A stretch of DNA of 64,000 bases, from assembly GCA_023053575.1 (NCBI GenBank), contig JAKZAP010000007.1, positions 19,183,464 through 19,247,463 on the forward strand, written 5' to 3'. Under the pieces are notes generated by a model. It did no database searches, was not told the origin of the DNA, and worked only from the letters and a program-made list of their open reading frames with translations. The translations under genes and the position numbers were made by a program. This DNA comes from Branchinecta lynchi (Eukaryota; Arthropoda; Branchiopoda; Anostraca; Branchinectidae). This document shows, piece by piece, positions 42,001 through 55,246 of the stretch (position 1 is its first letter; each line of letters opens with the position of its first letter).

Positions 42001-45000
42001 TACTCACCTGACAGCCTACAGAAGTGGACAGGTTAGCGCTCTAACACTGTTCTAACATTCTCAGTAAGCCAAGCCTTGTATGGAAAGGTTGGACAGGATG
42101 AAGGTGTATGGCCGTTAGCCCTAACTCCTCACTTTGCCTCACTAGACCTAGACAAAATAAATCTGTAAAATTTTGGCAAACTTTTGATGCCTCTTGTTTG
42201 GTAATGGCTAGCTCTGCCCTGGGCACTGGCACTTGGGGCCCTGGTCCCTGGGCTTCGACAAGGGTCCAGTGTTGCCACTTTTCTTTTACGGAACCTGTGA
42301 CTTTTGACCGCAGAAATCTGTGACAATCTGTGACAAACGAAAGTCAGTCCTTCTTCAGATTTTAATGGAAAAACTCAAAGATTTTGGGGGTTGATGAGAT
42401 GCGTTTTTGGTTCATTGACACAAATCGAGAAGCACAAAATACATGCGATTTTAGGGAAAATAAGATTTTGTTTACGGAAACATTTTACTTTTGTGAAGGA
42501 ATCCTTGGATGATGAGACACTAATATCTTCTCAGTAAACTTCGTTCAGACTTCGTTTCAACCCGACTTGAGCTAGATGAAGATATTAAGTTAGACTAAAA
42601 TTCCCATAATAAGCCTAGAGTCTTCAGAATTGATCAGAATTAATCGTGTCGCCTATATCGCAGTAGTGCAAACCAGGGGTAAGACAAGCTAATTCTGGTA
42701 AAACGAATAAACCTTTTTTTGTCTTTAAATGTTGCCGCATCGCATGCAGGTTGGCGTGAATTCTGAAAGCAAAACTGATGCGAATTTTCATCATAACTTT
42801 AGTTTTGTTTTACAAACATGATTGGTTTCTAGGTTTTGGGTACCGTATCTTTGACTTGAATTCATTTTTCTCCTTGATTGAAAGGAGTACTCAAATTAGC
42901 TAGACGTAGAGATCGGTAGGTAACAGACTGAATAAAACTTAGAAATTAAAATAACGTAACAAAAAGAAAACAGTTTCGTTATTTTTGCTTGAGCCTGAAG
43001 AGAACCCTTGCAAAGAAGGGTGTTTTATAACCTGGTCGTTCATCAGGAAGTCAGTCCACTAAGTTGGACCCAACTATTTTATTTTATGACAATAACCCAC
43101 TAAAAATCAATATTATTAACAAGAAAGCTTCAGAATCATAATACTTTTTTTTGCTTCACTGTTTGGTACTTCGGTACACCGGTAAGTATCAAAAACAAGA
43201 ACTACGAGCTCAAATGGCAGTTGGCTCGTACGGCACTATTACGAGTAGGTGGGGTAGGACAAGTAAGTGAAGATCGTCACAGAATAACCCCTTCAAACTC
43301 ACTCGTCCGCCGTTGAAACATGCGTTTCGGACCTAGAAATGACATATCTAGGCTTGTACAACCCATAAAAGTTCGCCTGAGAAGTTTCATTCAAATCTGA
43401 GCGGTTTTCAGGGAAATTCTGTACACCCCCCCCCCCTTTCCACCGTTGTCGGATCCGACTTGTATCCCAAAGTGTATCGTCTAGGTAACTTTTTATATTC
43501 TGAGTATTTGACTCGTAGGTGTTCCACACTAATTCCAGCGCCCCCACAGTGACTGAATCCGGTTCGGACACACGAATATATCATCTAGGAAATCGTCTCT
43601 AAGTAGGCTACTCATCAAGTTTTACTCCAATCGGATGACCCGATCTCAGCTTACGCATACTACAAGGTTCTTAATTCCAGATCCCTCCACCATCGCTGAT
43701 GGTTTGAATCCAGAGAGGAGTTCGTTACTTTCGTTGGGTTCTTCGTCGGGTTTTTGTTTCATCGTCTTGCTTATGTGGTTAAATGGCAAGTGGCATAAAA
43801 CACAAAAGTTTCGAGATATAAAAATAAAGTACAGTGCTGCTTGTCTCGCCATCGCCAATCACAGAATTCTGGCTCACTTTGTCGCAGAATTCTGCGACGT
43901 ATTTCACAAAAGTGCGATTTTCTGTGACAAATGGTCTCACAGCTGTGAGTCTGGGGAGAACTCGAAAACCTGTGACAAATCTCAGAATTCTGCGACCGGT
44001 AGCAACACTGTAAGGCAGGCACGTACGCAGAGGGGGGCCCTCCGGGCCCGGGCTCCCCCCCGAAATCTCACGATTTTTTGTTTCGCATAATTTTCTGATC
44101 CTTCACAAAGAATAAGGGATAGTTGTTAATTACTGATCTAAACAGAATTTTTCTAGGGAATAAAGCGGTCGTAGGCAGGCTAAAGAAAGGACAAGTGTAA
44201 AAATGTCGAAAAAACAACAGAGTGTTCTCCAGCTTTGGGGTAAAAACCGAAGAATTAGTGAGACGAATATAATGCGCCTTTCATATACTGTTTTGAAGGA
44301 TTTGGGCCCCCACCGAAAAAAATTCCTGCGTACGTGCCTGCTGCAAGGGTCCGACTGGTCCGAGTCCCGAGGCTGGTCCCGAGTTTCGACCGTTTATCTT
44401 CACTTCTTCTTTAGGGTCAGTTGAGAAATGACCTTTTTCAGATCAAACGCGGGAATTTTGAACGTACAAAAGTAGAGTTTTTAGATTGACTTCGACTGCC
44501 AAAAATGAAGAGGAAAGCCATCTCTAAAATCTCAAAACTCGAAGAGACAGTATTTTCTATTTGCAGATTTGAATTATGGTTCCATACATGCTTAACGCAT
44601 GGACGAAAGGGATTAAAGTTTAACTGAAAAGCCAACTTATTTTTTTATCATTTAATTGCAGACAGTGAATACGCCCCTCAATAAAGTTCCCTTCAGATTA
44701 GTTCTTTTTTGGCCGCCAGGTGCGCTATTGTAAAGAAAACAATGACGCGTTACATCTTGGTTGTACGTATACCCAGTTTTTTTTGCTATTTTCAATTCCT
44801 CTTAGGCCTAACCATATTTTAAACTGTTTAAAATGCTTCTTCCCCTCTTTTTGCTTTACCCAACTCTGTTCTGTCGAGCGTCATCAAGTATGTAACTTCT
44901 GGCTTCCGACTTCAGTGTTGAGTGCTGGCTGACTTTTCAATGGTGCTAATGCACGACTCGATATGAAGCGAAAGCCTAATCGCTATTTCACCCGTCAGAT

Positions 45001-47133
45001 AACTTCTCCCCAGATCTCACGTGTGATTGTTATATAGACTCTAGCGGGTCTGGCGGCAATTCGTCATCGGATTTTATGAAGGACGTATTACTTGGATTCG
45101 ACTAAGGGATTTTTAGAGTTTCCACTATCGGCTCTAGTAGTGATGTTCAAAATATCTACAGCCGTCCCCACACCCCCCTACAACGCAAATTCTACTATGG
45201 CGAGGAAAATTTGAACTGCTAAGTGCCTGAACACAAATTTTTCGTAAACGTTTTTCGTCAATCATACAACACAGGTAGAAAGGCATAGAGGTAGAAATTC
45301 CACTATAGGTAAATCGATAAATCGTAAATAGAGGAGCAACCAAGTAACCAATTTTCATCGGGCCTCAAGGCTCTTTAAGTGAACAAGAGGTGGGTGACTA
45401 GACTAGCCTATCTTAGTCCTTTTCGGTTAAACTTCAAGTTTTCTTGAGTGGTCAGTGACTCAGATGTCTCATACAGTAGAGCTTACTTGAACGATTATGT
45501 AATTGTTTCACTACCCGGTTATTTTACTTGCCTAATAAGACAGTCAGATGAAAAGAAAAATAATAAACTTGATATCAGCTAAGTACAGGTACAGGTAATA
45601 GCCAACAGTTTCAGCTGTTTTGTAGCTCAAACTATGAGTTTAAATTGGGCAATTTGGATTTAGGTCTGAATGCCCTATATTCTATTATAAGGTGACATTC
45701 CCCTTGGATAAATGAAAGGAATATGAGGTGGAACTTATAGCAAGCAAACTGATAGCAAAGTTTTCAAATGAGAAGTGGCAAGGACAAAATATGAATTAGT
45801 TTAGCCACCTCATTGGCCCAAAAGTATCATCCAAAAGAAGTGACGTCGCGAGGTCCTTGAAGACGAGAGACGACGTTAATCATCAACAACAACAACAGTA
45901 TGAATTAGTTTTTATGGCACTTGCCTTCAGGTCAAGTGCCGTATACCGATCACTTTTCCGTCTGTCTGTCTGTCGGTTAGTCTGGTGTTTGCGAGTTAGG
46001 GTACTTCCAGACATGCTAGGACGATGAAACTTGACAGGCGGATTAGGGACCCGACCATAATAAGTTGGAAATAGTCATTTGCCCGATCCGACCATCGTGG
46101 GGGGAGGGAGGGGAGCCAGAATCCGGAATTTAGTGGCATGCATAACTTTCGAGCGGGTGATCGGAATTTAGTGAAATTTGATATTTGGAAAGACGTCATG
46201 TCTCAGATATCCCATTTTAAGTCCGGACCGAATCCGATGAATGTGGGGGGGGGGGGAGGCGGAGCGGGGGCCGGAAATCATGTGACACGTTTAGAGTCGA
46301 GGGATCGGGATGAAACTTGGAGGGAGGAACAAGCGCGAGGAACAATTCGATATCGTGTACTGTGGGGGGAGTTGGAGGGGAGGGGTTCGGAATTCCGGTG
46401 ATACGGAGTTAAGTTACTTCCAGGTGGGTTAGGACAGTGAAACTTGAAAGCCAAATTAGGGACCCGACCAAAATAACTTGGAAATAGTCACTTCCCCCAT
46501 ACGACCACAGTGGGGGGAGTGAAGGGAGGGGGATCCGGAATATTCAGGTGTGTATAACTTCCGAACGGGAAATGGGATGTTAATGAAACTTGATGTTTGG
46601 AAAGACCTCGTGTCTCAGATTTCCCGTTTCAAGTTCGAATCGGATCCGATGAAGGTGGGAGGGGGGGGGGGGGAGAGGGGAGGGGGACCGGAAACCTTGT
46701 GACACGCTAGGAGTGGAGCGATGGGAATGAAACTTGGTGGGAGGAACAAGCACAAGCCCTATGTACATTTATTCAAACAATGTTTACAAAAATCGCAAAA
46801 GTAATCTCTCTAGATTTGAAAATTCCTGTTGGGAACACCGCGAAAAGCTGGGGAAAAAATATTCTCGACCACAAAACAAAAACTACAGTAAAACCCAGAC
46901 TTACAGTCCGAAAGTTCTCCCTGGACCTTCCGTACTAAATTTCAGCTCGAAGACTTCGTCTCCAACACAAATTAATGCACTATCCCATGGATGAAATTCA
47001 ACATCGCGCCCCGTGAACCACCAGTAGAAGAATTTGTAGCAAGTTTTGAGACAGGACTCTTCCATGAAGATGCAGAAGTAGATGACTTTGAAAAAGCAAG
47101 AGTAGATACAGCCCACTTGCTTCAGTCCCTGAT

Positions 47134-47664
47134 GTAAACATAAATTACATTGATTTTGTCCAAGAGCTAAGAAAATACCCTGTCACCAAAGACACGCAAA
47201 AAGCAAGCATCGATGCTGTATCTTTGTTCACCAGTCTCAGGAAAAATTTCACCCTGGATACCCTAAAAGAAGCACTAGAGAATTATCCCGAACTTGCAGA
47301 CAAAACCCCCCTAACTGCAAGCCAAATACTAGATTGTTTTAAACTTGTTTGGGAATCAACATATTTTATCTACATGGGGCAATTCTACTGACAGCATGAA
47401 GGAACAGCGATGGGGAGCTCCACTTCGCAGGGCCTCGTCGAATTAACGCTGAGGAAAATTGGAGAAATCGCTTTCAGCATCGCGCCGATGGTTCCAAGTT
47501 TCTATAAACGTTATGTTGATGATAGTTTCATAGCATGGGAAGTCCAAAAAACAGACATTGTGAGTTTCATTGACACTTTAAACTCAATCCAAACGACTAT
47601 CCAGTTCCCGACTGAATTTGAAAATGATGCACAGAAGCTGCCGTACCTAGATGTTTGTGGGTGA
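47134..47664 (+). pseudogene. Penelope-like reverse transcriptase, second contig copy
   Basis: Identical in layout and lesions to 33138-33668 (in-frame TGA before QHEG, RYVDD present). Confidence 0.83.
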
Positions 47665-48277
47665 ACCCACCCACAACGATCGACACCTTCCATACGATTC
47701 TTACCAGTCAGGATATGTGAAACGCGGAGTAGTTATCTCCGTAGTCGACATAAAAATTTGCGACAAAGATCTCCTAGACGACGAACTTTGCCACATTCGG
47801 GACGTCCTGTTTGGAAACAAATACCCCGTTCAACCGGTTGAACAGATCATCAGAAGTCGACGGAAGCTGCATTCATCCCCCAAAGATCCTGTAAGTTCTA
47901 CTAGTAATGGTGAGGCAGAAGAAAAAAATGCCCGCTTTTACCTTCCGTACGTCCGCGGAGTAACCGAAAAAATGTCAAAAAATTTGAAAAAATACAACAT
48001 CCAAGTCTGTCACAGAACCCAAAATACTTTGCTGTCCTACCTAAACTCCGGAAAAGATAAAGTCCCAAATCAGTACCAAAGAGGCATTTATTCAATACCT
48101 TGTGATTACGGAAAGCGTCACGTAGGAAGGACAGAGAGAACTTTCGGAAAACGACTCGCAGAGCATGAGCAAGAAATTGAGCACACCCTCTCCAACGGAC
48201 ACCGTCATAACTATACTTTCAAATCTGCACTTGCAGAACATATTTTCGAAAACCCATCCCATTCAGTATATTTTTGA
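47651..48277 (+). pseudogene. Penelope-like GIY-YIG part, second contig copy
   Basis: The same 208-codon frame as 33655-34281. Confidence 0.83.
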
Positions 48278-49972
48278 AAAAGCCCAAATTCTTGCAACGT
48301 GCACCGGACTCCATCAAACCATTCGAGAAGCAGTTGAGATAAAGAACAAGACCAAAGGTTTCGATGGGATCCCAAAAATCCAATATTTGATCCAGACAAT
48401 TGGGTTTTGTCTTCGCCAGACTCCTTGAACATTTTTACTATTAAAATTCAAAAACAGGTTAATCATTTGAGAAAACAAGTTCAGGTATTGAATCAGCATG
48501 TGTGTTTGACGAAAACTTCCTGCCACTTCTGCCAATTTCCCGGTTTCGGCCGAATTCCGGAACTATTTTTCCGGCGAAAAAAGAAAGCTCAAAAACGAAC
48601 TCAGCGTATCTTCTTTCCCCAATATTGGCCATCTAATCAACTTCAAATAAAAATTCAACTTATAACAAATTTTCCGGCTACAGTCGGATTCCCGTCGAAC
48701 AATATGTTCGGGTAAAAAGTGATTGTCATACACGGATTCACCATCTCTTTACCCCGAAATCGAATATCTAATCAACTACAACTAAAACTCTTACTTCTAA
48801 CAATTTTCGGTTTTGGCCGGAATCCGGGCGAACTACTTGTCTGGGTAGAAAACTGTTTTGACATAATGTGTTCAGCATGTCTTCTTACCCCTAAATCGAA
48901 CATCTAATCAACTCCAAATAAAACTTTTACTTTAAACAGACTTTCCGGTTTTGGCCGGATTCTGGGCTAACTACTTGTCCGGCGATAAAACGGTTTTTAC
49001 CATCGTGTTTATCATGTCTTCTTACCCTTAAATTGAACATCTAATCAACTTCAAATAAAACTTTTACTTTTAACAAACTTTCCGGTTTTGGTTGGATTCC
49101 GGGCGAACTACTTTTCCGATGACAAAATGGTTTTCACCATCGTGTTCAACATGTCTTCTTACCTCATAATCGACTATCACATTATCTGTTTAAAAATATT
49201 TAATTTGCCCCTTAATCTAAAACCCCTCCCCCACCCCTAAATGTAGGGCTAAATAGCCCATCTACGAACTTGACCTTACTCTTGACCCAAAGAATCCTCA
49301 CACCAAGTTTCATCAAAATATCCCATTCCCTTCGAGAGTTACAGTGCGCACAAACGGACGGACGGACAACTTTTGCGATGCCATAGGTATCCCTCCACTT
49401 ACGTTCTGGGATCCCAAAAAACGAGCAGGCATTAACCGAGATACAGGCGAGTACTCCCTACCGAAAACGTGGACCGGGGTTATTAAGGGAAGAAAATTTA
49501 AGCCTCAGTCCCTTATTAACAACAAAACCGAAGTCGATCAAAATGCAGAAAAAAATGTTTCCTGCCGTCGCCCCAATCGTGCAGCAAAAACAACAGCCGC
49601 GTCAAAAATTAAATCTCAGCACCAGTTTTTCCGTGCAGTAATTATTCAAAGTAATAGATACAAGCGAGTACTCCATAATAGAAACGTAGAACGAGGTTAT
49701 TAATAAAATAATATTTAAGTTTTCAGCTCCTTATTAAAAAAAAACGAAAAAAAAATAAGTTGACCAAAATGCAGAAAAAACCCGTTCCTGTCATCGCCCC
49801 AATCGTGCAGCAAAAACAGCTTCCGTGTCGAAAAATTAAATCTCAGGAGTAGTTTTTTCATTATAGTGGTATTTGAAGATAATTTACTTTAATAAGATGT
49901 TTATAGTTGGTACAAGCTTCAGTTATTTATTACAGGTTTGTTTCCTTCCCCGAAGTTGAACCAGAGGATTGA

Positions 49973-50016
49973 CAGCCTGAGGAGGACCCTTGCCAAGAAG
50001 GACCGAAATATCGCTG
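49973..50016 (+). ncRNA. Hammerhead ribozyme, second contig copy
   Basis: Same motif as 35975-36018: CAGC 49973-49976, CUGAGGA 49977-49983, GAAA 50005-50008, GCUG 50013-50016. Confidence 0.7.
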
Positions 50017-52620
50017 ATGAAGAATTGTAGCTGACGTATCCGTTGTAAACATTGTTTGAATAAATGTTTTAAAGTCAGCTTGGACTCAAAGAATATTTAC
50101 CTATGTACATCAGTGACAGAACCGGACCCGATTCGGGCACTGTTGGGAGTTAGGGGGGGGGGGCGGAATTCCGGTGATCCCGAGTTAAGATGCTTACACA
50201 TGGTCTAGGACGATGACAATTGGCAGGCACATCAGGGACTCGACAATTTTAACTCCAGAACAGTCGTTTGTCCAATTTGACCATCGCGGGGGGAGTGGAG
50301 GGAGGGGTAAACCGGAATCTTGAGAAATGTCCAACTTTTGAACGGGTGATCGAATCTTCATGAAACCTGATATTCGGAAAGAATTCATGTCTCAGATGTA
50401 TCATTTCAAGTGCGGACAGGATCCAATCGGTGTGGGGGAGTCGGGGGGGGGGGGGGTTCTGACACGCTTAGAGTGTAGCGATTGGGAGGACACTTGGTAC
50501 GAAAAACAAGCGTAGCCTAACATTAGAGATTTGACAAGATTGTCTTAGAAATTGTAACTTCCCAGATCCGACGACCCCTTAAATTACTCATCTTAACCGT
50601 AAAGTACAAAAAATACTTTTGTACTTCGGGATTCTGGTCAAGCTGCTTGTCCGGTAAAAAATAATTTTCATATTCGGATTCAGCATGTCTCCTTACCGCT
50701 AAATCGACTATCGTATTAGCTTTAAAACAAAAAGAAATTGCCCCTTAATTCCCTTAAATATACAGCTATGGAGCCCATCTACGAACTCGACATTCCCTTG
50801 ACCCATAGAAACATCACACCAAGTTTCATCAAAATATCCCATACCCTTCGAGAGTCATCGTGCTTACAGACGGACGGACAACTTTTACGAAGTCATAGGT
50901 ATCCCACCACTTACGTTTTGGGATCCCAAAAACTAGTTCACTTCCAAGCACTGAACAGGAATATCACAACTACAACTAGAATAGTAACTACAAGTTACCA
51001 AGATACTGTACTCTTCAAATGAGATGATTCGGAATTATCGCACTTATCAAGTCTCATTCTCCCCACTCATGACCATGCGTTGATGTAGTGTCCCTATTGG
51101 GAAGGAAATGGCTCAGTCCTGTCTACTGGAAGTAGTTTCCAGTAGAGAAGAAGATAATATTTTGGCAACCTACTACCTCGCACTTAATAGTGTGTCTGCT
51201 TATGTGTTCTGAGACAGTTGAATACTTTAAAACTTAGCTATGCTTACAGAAGATTACACAAGGCTTCGGCTCGTTTTAGTCTCTTTCCTTGTCCCTTGCC
51301 TTGGATGACAAACTTGACAAAAATTTGCCGATGATCGGGCGCATGACACGTCACGTAAAGAGAACAAACGTGGCAAGGGTGAAAAACAGTGTATTTTTAA
51401 AAGAGGAGATAGGATACATCTATGAGGTGAAGAATCTCGGGAGCGAGAATAGATGGAAATACTACTAAAGTAGAATGCATTACTATGGACCACTATGGTT
51501 CAGTCCAGTTCAGTTCAATTTTGTTAAATTCAAAATAAATGAAAAAAATAAGTTTCAAACCCTACAAAGCTCCATGGCCCGAGCTAACGAGGTAGTATCG
51601 CTGCCGGCCCCTAAAGATCCTGAACTTCACTGAACAACACAAAATAGCAGCTTAAGCAGAGTGGATGCACAATGAAAGGGAAGACAATTTGTGTGAAGTG
51701 TGTTCATGCCTTTACTACTAAGAAATTAAAGATTGCGAGAAAAGAAGTTTTAAATCAGAGAAATGATGCGGCAGTAGCTGCCCAAGGCTCTGGTCCACCA
51801 AAACCACTGGCCCTACGGCTCTGAACAGCCATGCCCTCGGAGGGTCCAGCGAAAGGCCGCCTCGTACAAGTTGACTTGATTTTTCTGTAATTATTTTGAT
51901 GAGTTTTCCAGGAATAATAATTTTCTTTTCAATCTAGAAAGAGTGGCCTAAGACTTACCGTGTATATTTTGTTAGCCACGCTTCGTTTCTAGAGGCATGG
52001 GTGTAAAATCTAAAGTACAAGCCATACTGCCCCCATCCACCTGTACTTCCAAAGTAAACAAGCGCTCAACGGTGTTGTCTTCCAAAAAGGACTGTTAAAC
52101 CTGAAAGAATTGGGGAAACCTTCCTTGATTTAATCCAAAACGATCCTTATTATTTTGAAGATAAAAATAACACTCCGGACAGGATCAGCTTTTAATTTAT
52201 TTATTTGAATCAAATACCGGCCAACTAGGGCCGTTATACAAAACAAAAGAACACTTTACAAACTTACACTTTAAACACTTAAGTTGGGTCAAACCCACAA
52301 TATACCAACTCCCCCCATTTCAGCCAAATGAGAAGAGATAGATGCATGTGTGGCCCAGACAGAGGAGCCAACAGAGGGTTCTGGGAGAATGTTGCAGCGG
52401 CCACTACTAATTGGTAAAGTGTAATAAAAATGTGAAACTCACCCTTTCGATGTGGACTGCTGTACTCCATCGCATCACAACCCCGATTGGCTAGGGGTTT
52501 TAAGCATTTTCCTGGCGTTCTGATTTCGTTCTTTTTCGCGAACTGGCTAAATGTTATGTAATCCATGGTTGGTATACCTCGAGTCAGAGAAGTCAGAGCT
52601 TTGCTTTCCACATAAATTAT

Positions 52621-52850
52621 GGTGGGTTTACGCACTGCGTAAAATCCGAGCGTATTCTGAAACCCGACCGTATTTTACGCACGTTTTGAGCTTGAAAAAA
52701 TTTCTAGCAATACGGACTTATTTAGAAACAAAACGGACCGATTTCTCAAATACGTCCGTATTGCTAGAAATGTTTTCAAGCTCAAAACGTGCGTAAAATA
52801 CGCTCGGATTTCAAACTACGCTCGGATTTTACGCAATGTGTAAATGGACC
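52621..52850. mobile_element. Palindromic MITE at the contig join
   Basis: Arms of over 90 bp (CGTAAAATCCGAGCGTA, TTTTACGCACGTTTTGAGCT and complement) with ends GGTGGGTTTACGCA and TGTGTAAATGGACC. The left contig stops 3 bp before the right end of its copy (38848). A strong hairpin is a plausible cause of the contig break. Confidence 0.7.
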
Positions 52851-53253
52851 ATTAACGTAGTGGGTGATTTTGGACTGTAGAATGTGTGTGACAGTGTCAA
52901 CGTTTTACGACGTGTCAGTCGATTAGTTGGATGACAACCGTAACACAGCACTGGGCAGGCATGGACAAAAATGTGAGAAACTCTTGTGAACAAAGAAAGA
53001 CTTAAATAAAATATTAAAACCAACAGGTTAAGACGAGTTGAAATTCTTGACAGAATATGGGACGAATGGTCTCATGAATGGGAAGCACACTAGCAGCGCA
53101 TTCGTTTAGTCGTCAATGTAAAAAACCGTCATTAATACGCTAATATTTGTATACAATCAACAACAAATAATCCGACAAAACCTCCGTCTTTGATCCCATG
53201 CAGGAGCTACGGATAGTCCGACAAAACTGAGCGGCGCTAAAGGTACTTGCTGA

Positions 53254-54956
53254 CAGGGGCGTCACTATTGGGGGGGGGACTCCCCCCCCCTAAAGGTCTT
53301 GAGAAAGTACTTTCGTCGGACGAAGCCCGGCAAAAGTTCACTTGTTAGTCGGCGAGAAGCGCCGGCGAACACAAAAGAAATACAATTGTGTATGCTTTTG
53401 TCAGGCGTCGGTCGACTCGTCGGCACATCGGGTTCTTTGCAAGCAAGAAAGAAATCCTGCAAACATTTTTCGGGCAAAACACTGACGAAATTGAATTCTG
53501 CATGCTTTTGTCGTGCCTCTGTCTTTTCGTCGGCACATTGGGTTCTTTTTATACATAAGGAAATCCGGACGAAATAAACCTTGTATGTTTTTGTCGGGCG
53601 TCTGTGGACTCATCGGCACATCGGGTTCTACTTATACATTAAATTTTGCAAACCCTGTCGGGCGCACTCGGGAAGTTCAAATCTCATCAACACAATGGGT
53701 TATTTTTACACTTAAGAAATCAAGTTCTGTACAGTCTAGTCGAGCAAAACACAGACAAAATCAAATGCTCGATGGGTTTGTCGGTCGTCGGTATTCTCGT
53801 CGGCGCATCGGGTTCTTTTTACAAAAAAAAAGAAAGAATTTTTATCGGGCGCATGCCGAAGTTCAAGTCTCGTCGGTACATCGGCTTCTATTTACACGTA
53901 AAAAATGTAGGCTAATTCTTTACAGTATTGTCGGGCAAAAGAATTCTGAATGCTTTTGTCGGGCGTCGGTATTCTTGTCGGCACATCGGGTCTTTTTATA
54001 CGTAAAAAAACAAATTCTGCAAACATTTGTCGGGCGCAAATTTTTCCGGAAAAAATTTAGGTTTAAAACATTTTCGCCGGCGTTGCTTAGTTCAACTGGG
54101 GTAGCCTACAGTTATTGGAAGCTTCGCTTTTTCGCGAAAGCTGGATCGAAAAGCCGAATATATGAATTTAAATATATTAATTACATCAAAGGAACAACCT
54201 CAACTGATGCATTACAGTTAGTTTTGCATCAAGCAGGCGCATTTTGTAGTATTCACTCTTTAGAAGAACGGCGTATCATTTAGTTTTCGTTTTAGGATAC
54301 AAATTCTTGGGCTTTGAAACACGTTAAAAGCCGGAAACTGTATAGCACTATAACTAAATTTTTTCAGAAAAAAGCAGATTAAAAAACTTTAGCATGCAGA
54401 GCTTGGTTTATCTTGTCTTGGTATAGTCGTTAGAAGCACCGCTTTTTAGCAAAAGCTAAAATGAACAGCATGAGAACTTTAAAACACGAAATTATATCAA
54501 AGGAATAATCTCAAGTGATGCATTATAGTTAATTTACAAAAAATTTCGCCTGCGGCGCATTTTGTAGTACTCTTTGATTGGAAGAACCGTGTTTCATATA
54601 ATTGGCGTTTTAGGATTGAAATGCGTGGGGTCAGAAACACGTTAAAAGCTAGAACTTGTATGGTATGTATAGCTATATTCTTCCGGAAAGAGGCAGATAT
54701 AAACTTGTTCTTGGTACAGTCGTTGGAAGCTTCCTTTTTTAGCGAAAGCTAAAATGAAAAGCCAAGTATGTGAACTTTAATATACGAAATTACATCAAAG
54801 GAATAATCTCTACGGATGCATTATAGTTAGTTTTACCCCGGTTCTATTGTGCTGGCGGGAAAAGCGGCAACGACGCGTTTTGTCGGCACATTTTTTAGTC
54901 CGTCGGCACAAACCGGACGTCCCCCCCCCAAAGGTAAAAGGCTAGTGACGCCCCTG
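53254..54956. mobile_element. hAT-type DNA transposon, non-autonomous, 1.7 kb
   Basis: Perfect 8-bp duplication CTTGCTGA at 53246-53253 and 54957-54964; perfect 14-bp inverted ends CAGGGGCGTCACTA / TAGTGACGCCCCTG followed by poly-G/poly-C. The interior is made of two repeat sets: several units with GTCGGCACATCGGGTTCTTT (53,300-54,060) and three units of about 280 bp with GATGCATTA.AGTTA (54,180-54,830). The 256-codon open frame at 53513-54283 is repeat-derived and no transposase motif is present. Confidence 0.88.
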
Positions 54957-55044
54957 CTTGCTGAGCTTTTGAGTTGATACCATCCACTTCCCTCTTCGCC
55001 GCTGCGGATAACGGAGTACCCGCTCTTCACTGCGTCACAATGAT

Positions 55045-55150
55045 ATGATATGATATATATTTGCTTAAAGACCGAGGGCCATCGCATACAAAACAAAGTA
55101 CAAAACAAATGAAAAACTAACATCAACTCTTCTAATAAATCTTATCTACA
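55045..55150 (-). repeat. 3' end of the outer LINE
   Basis: Minus-strand 3' UTR: TTTTGTATGCGATGGCCCTC, hairpin, then an ATATCATATC microsatellite tail at 55040-55060. It belongs to the outer LINE whose ORF tail is at 57320-57880; the inner LINE's own 3' end is at 55,160-55,245. Confidence 0.5.
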
Positions 55151-55246
55151 AGAACTCTTCTCTATGAATATGAATATATTTAATAGCCAATTGGCCGTAC
55201 AAAATACATAAGTTACAATACACTTTACATCACTCAATACTTATCT

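Larger units (their letters stand above)
46769..50100 (+). mobile_element. Penelope-like retroelement, second contig copy
   Basis: The same insertion as 32773-36102: target duplications 46759-46768 and 50101-50110, RT remnant 47134-47664 with the same TGA, GIY-YIG part 47651-48277. Sharing the same insertion site and the same lesions shows that the two 13.9-kb copies are one locus. Confidence 0.85.
38949..52847. repeat. Right-contig copy of the 13.9-kb segment
   Basis: Starts at the first base after the gap. All features listed for 24,959-38,848 recur here about 13,990-14,002 bases further on, for example the 540-bp tandem repeat (39.79-40.78 kb), the CAAGTGCC block (45,909-46,768 and 50,101-50,588) and the LINE tail (about 52.2 kb). 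Sequence quality drops in the first 60 bp. Confidence 0.93.

Noticed and set aside
52442..52600. Possible first exon of dystrobrevin (ATGGAGTACAGC then a GTGAGT donor, minus strand)
   Set aside because: The donor leaves phase 1 whereas the next coding exon starts in phase 0, so it cannot add coding sequence. It could still be untranslated, but nothing else supports it.
53513..54283. 256-codon open frame inside the hAT element
   Set aside because: It is made of tandem repeat units (GTCGGCACATCGGG type), has no known motif, and the repeats are open in more than one frame.
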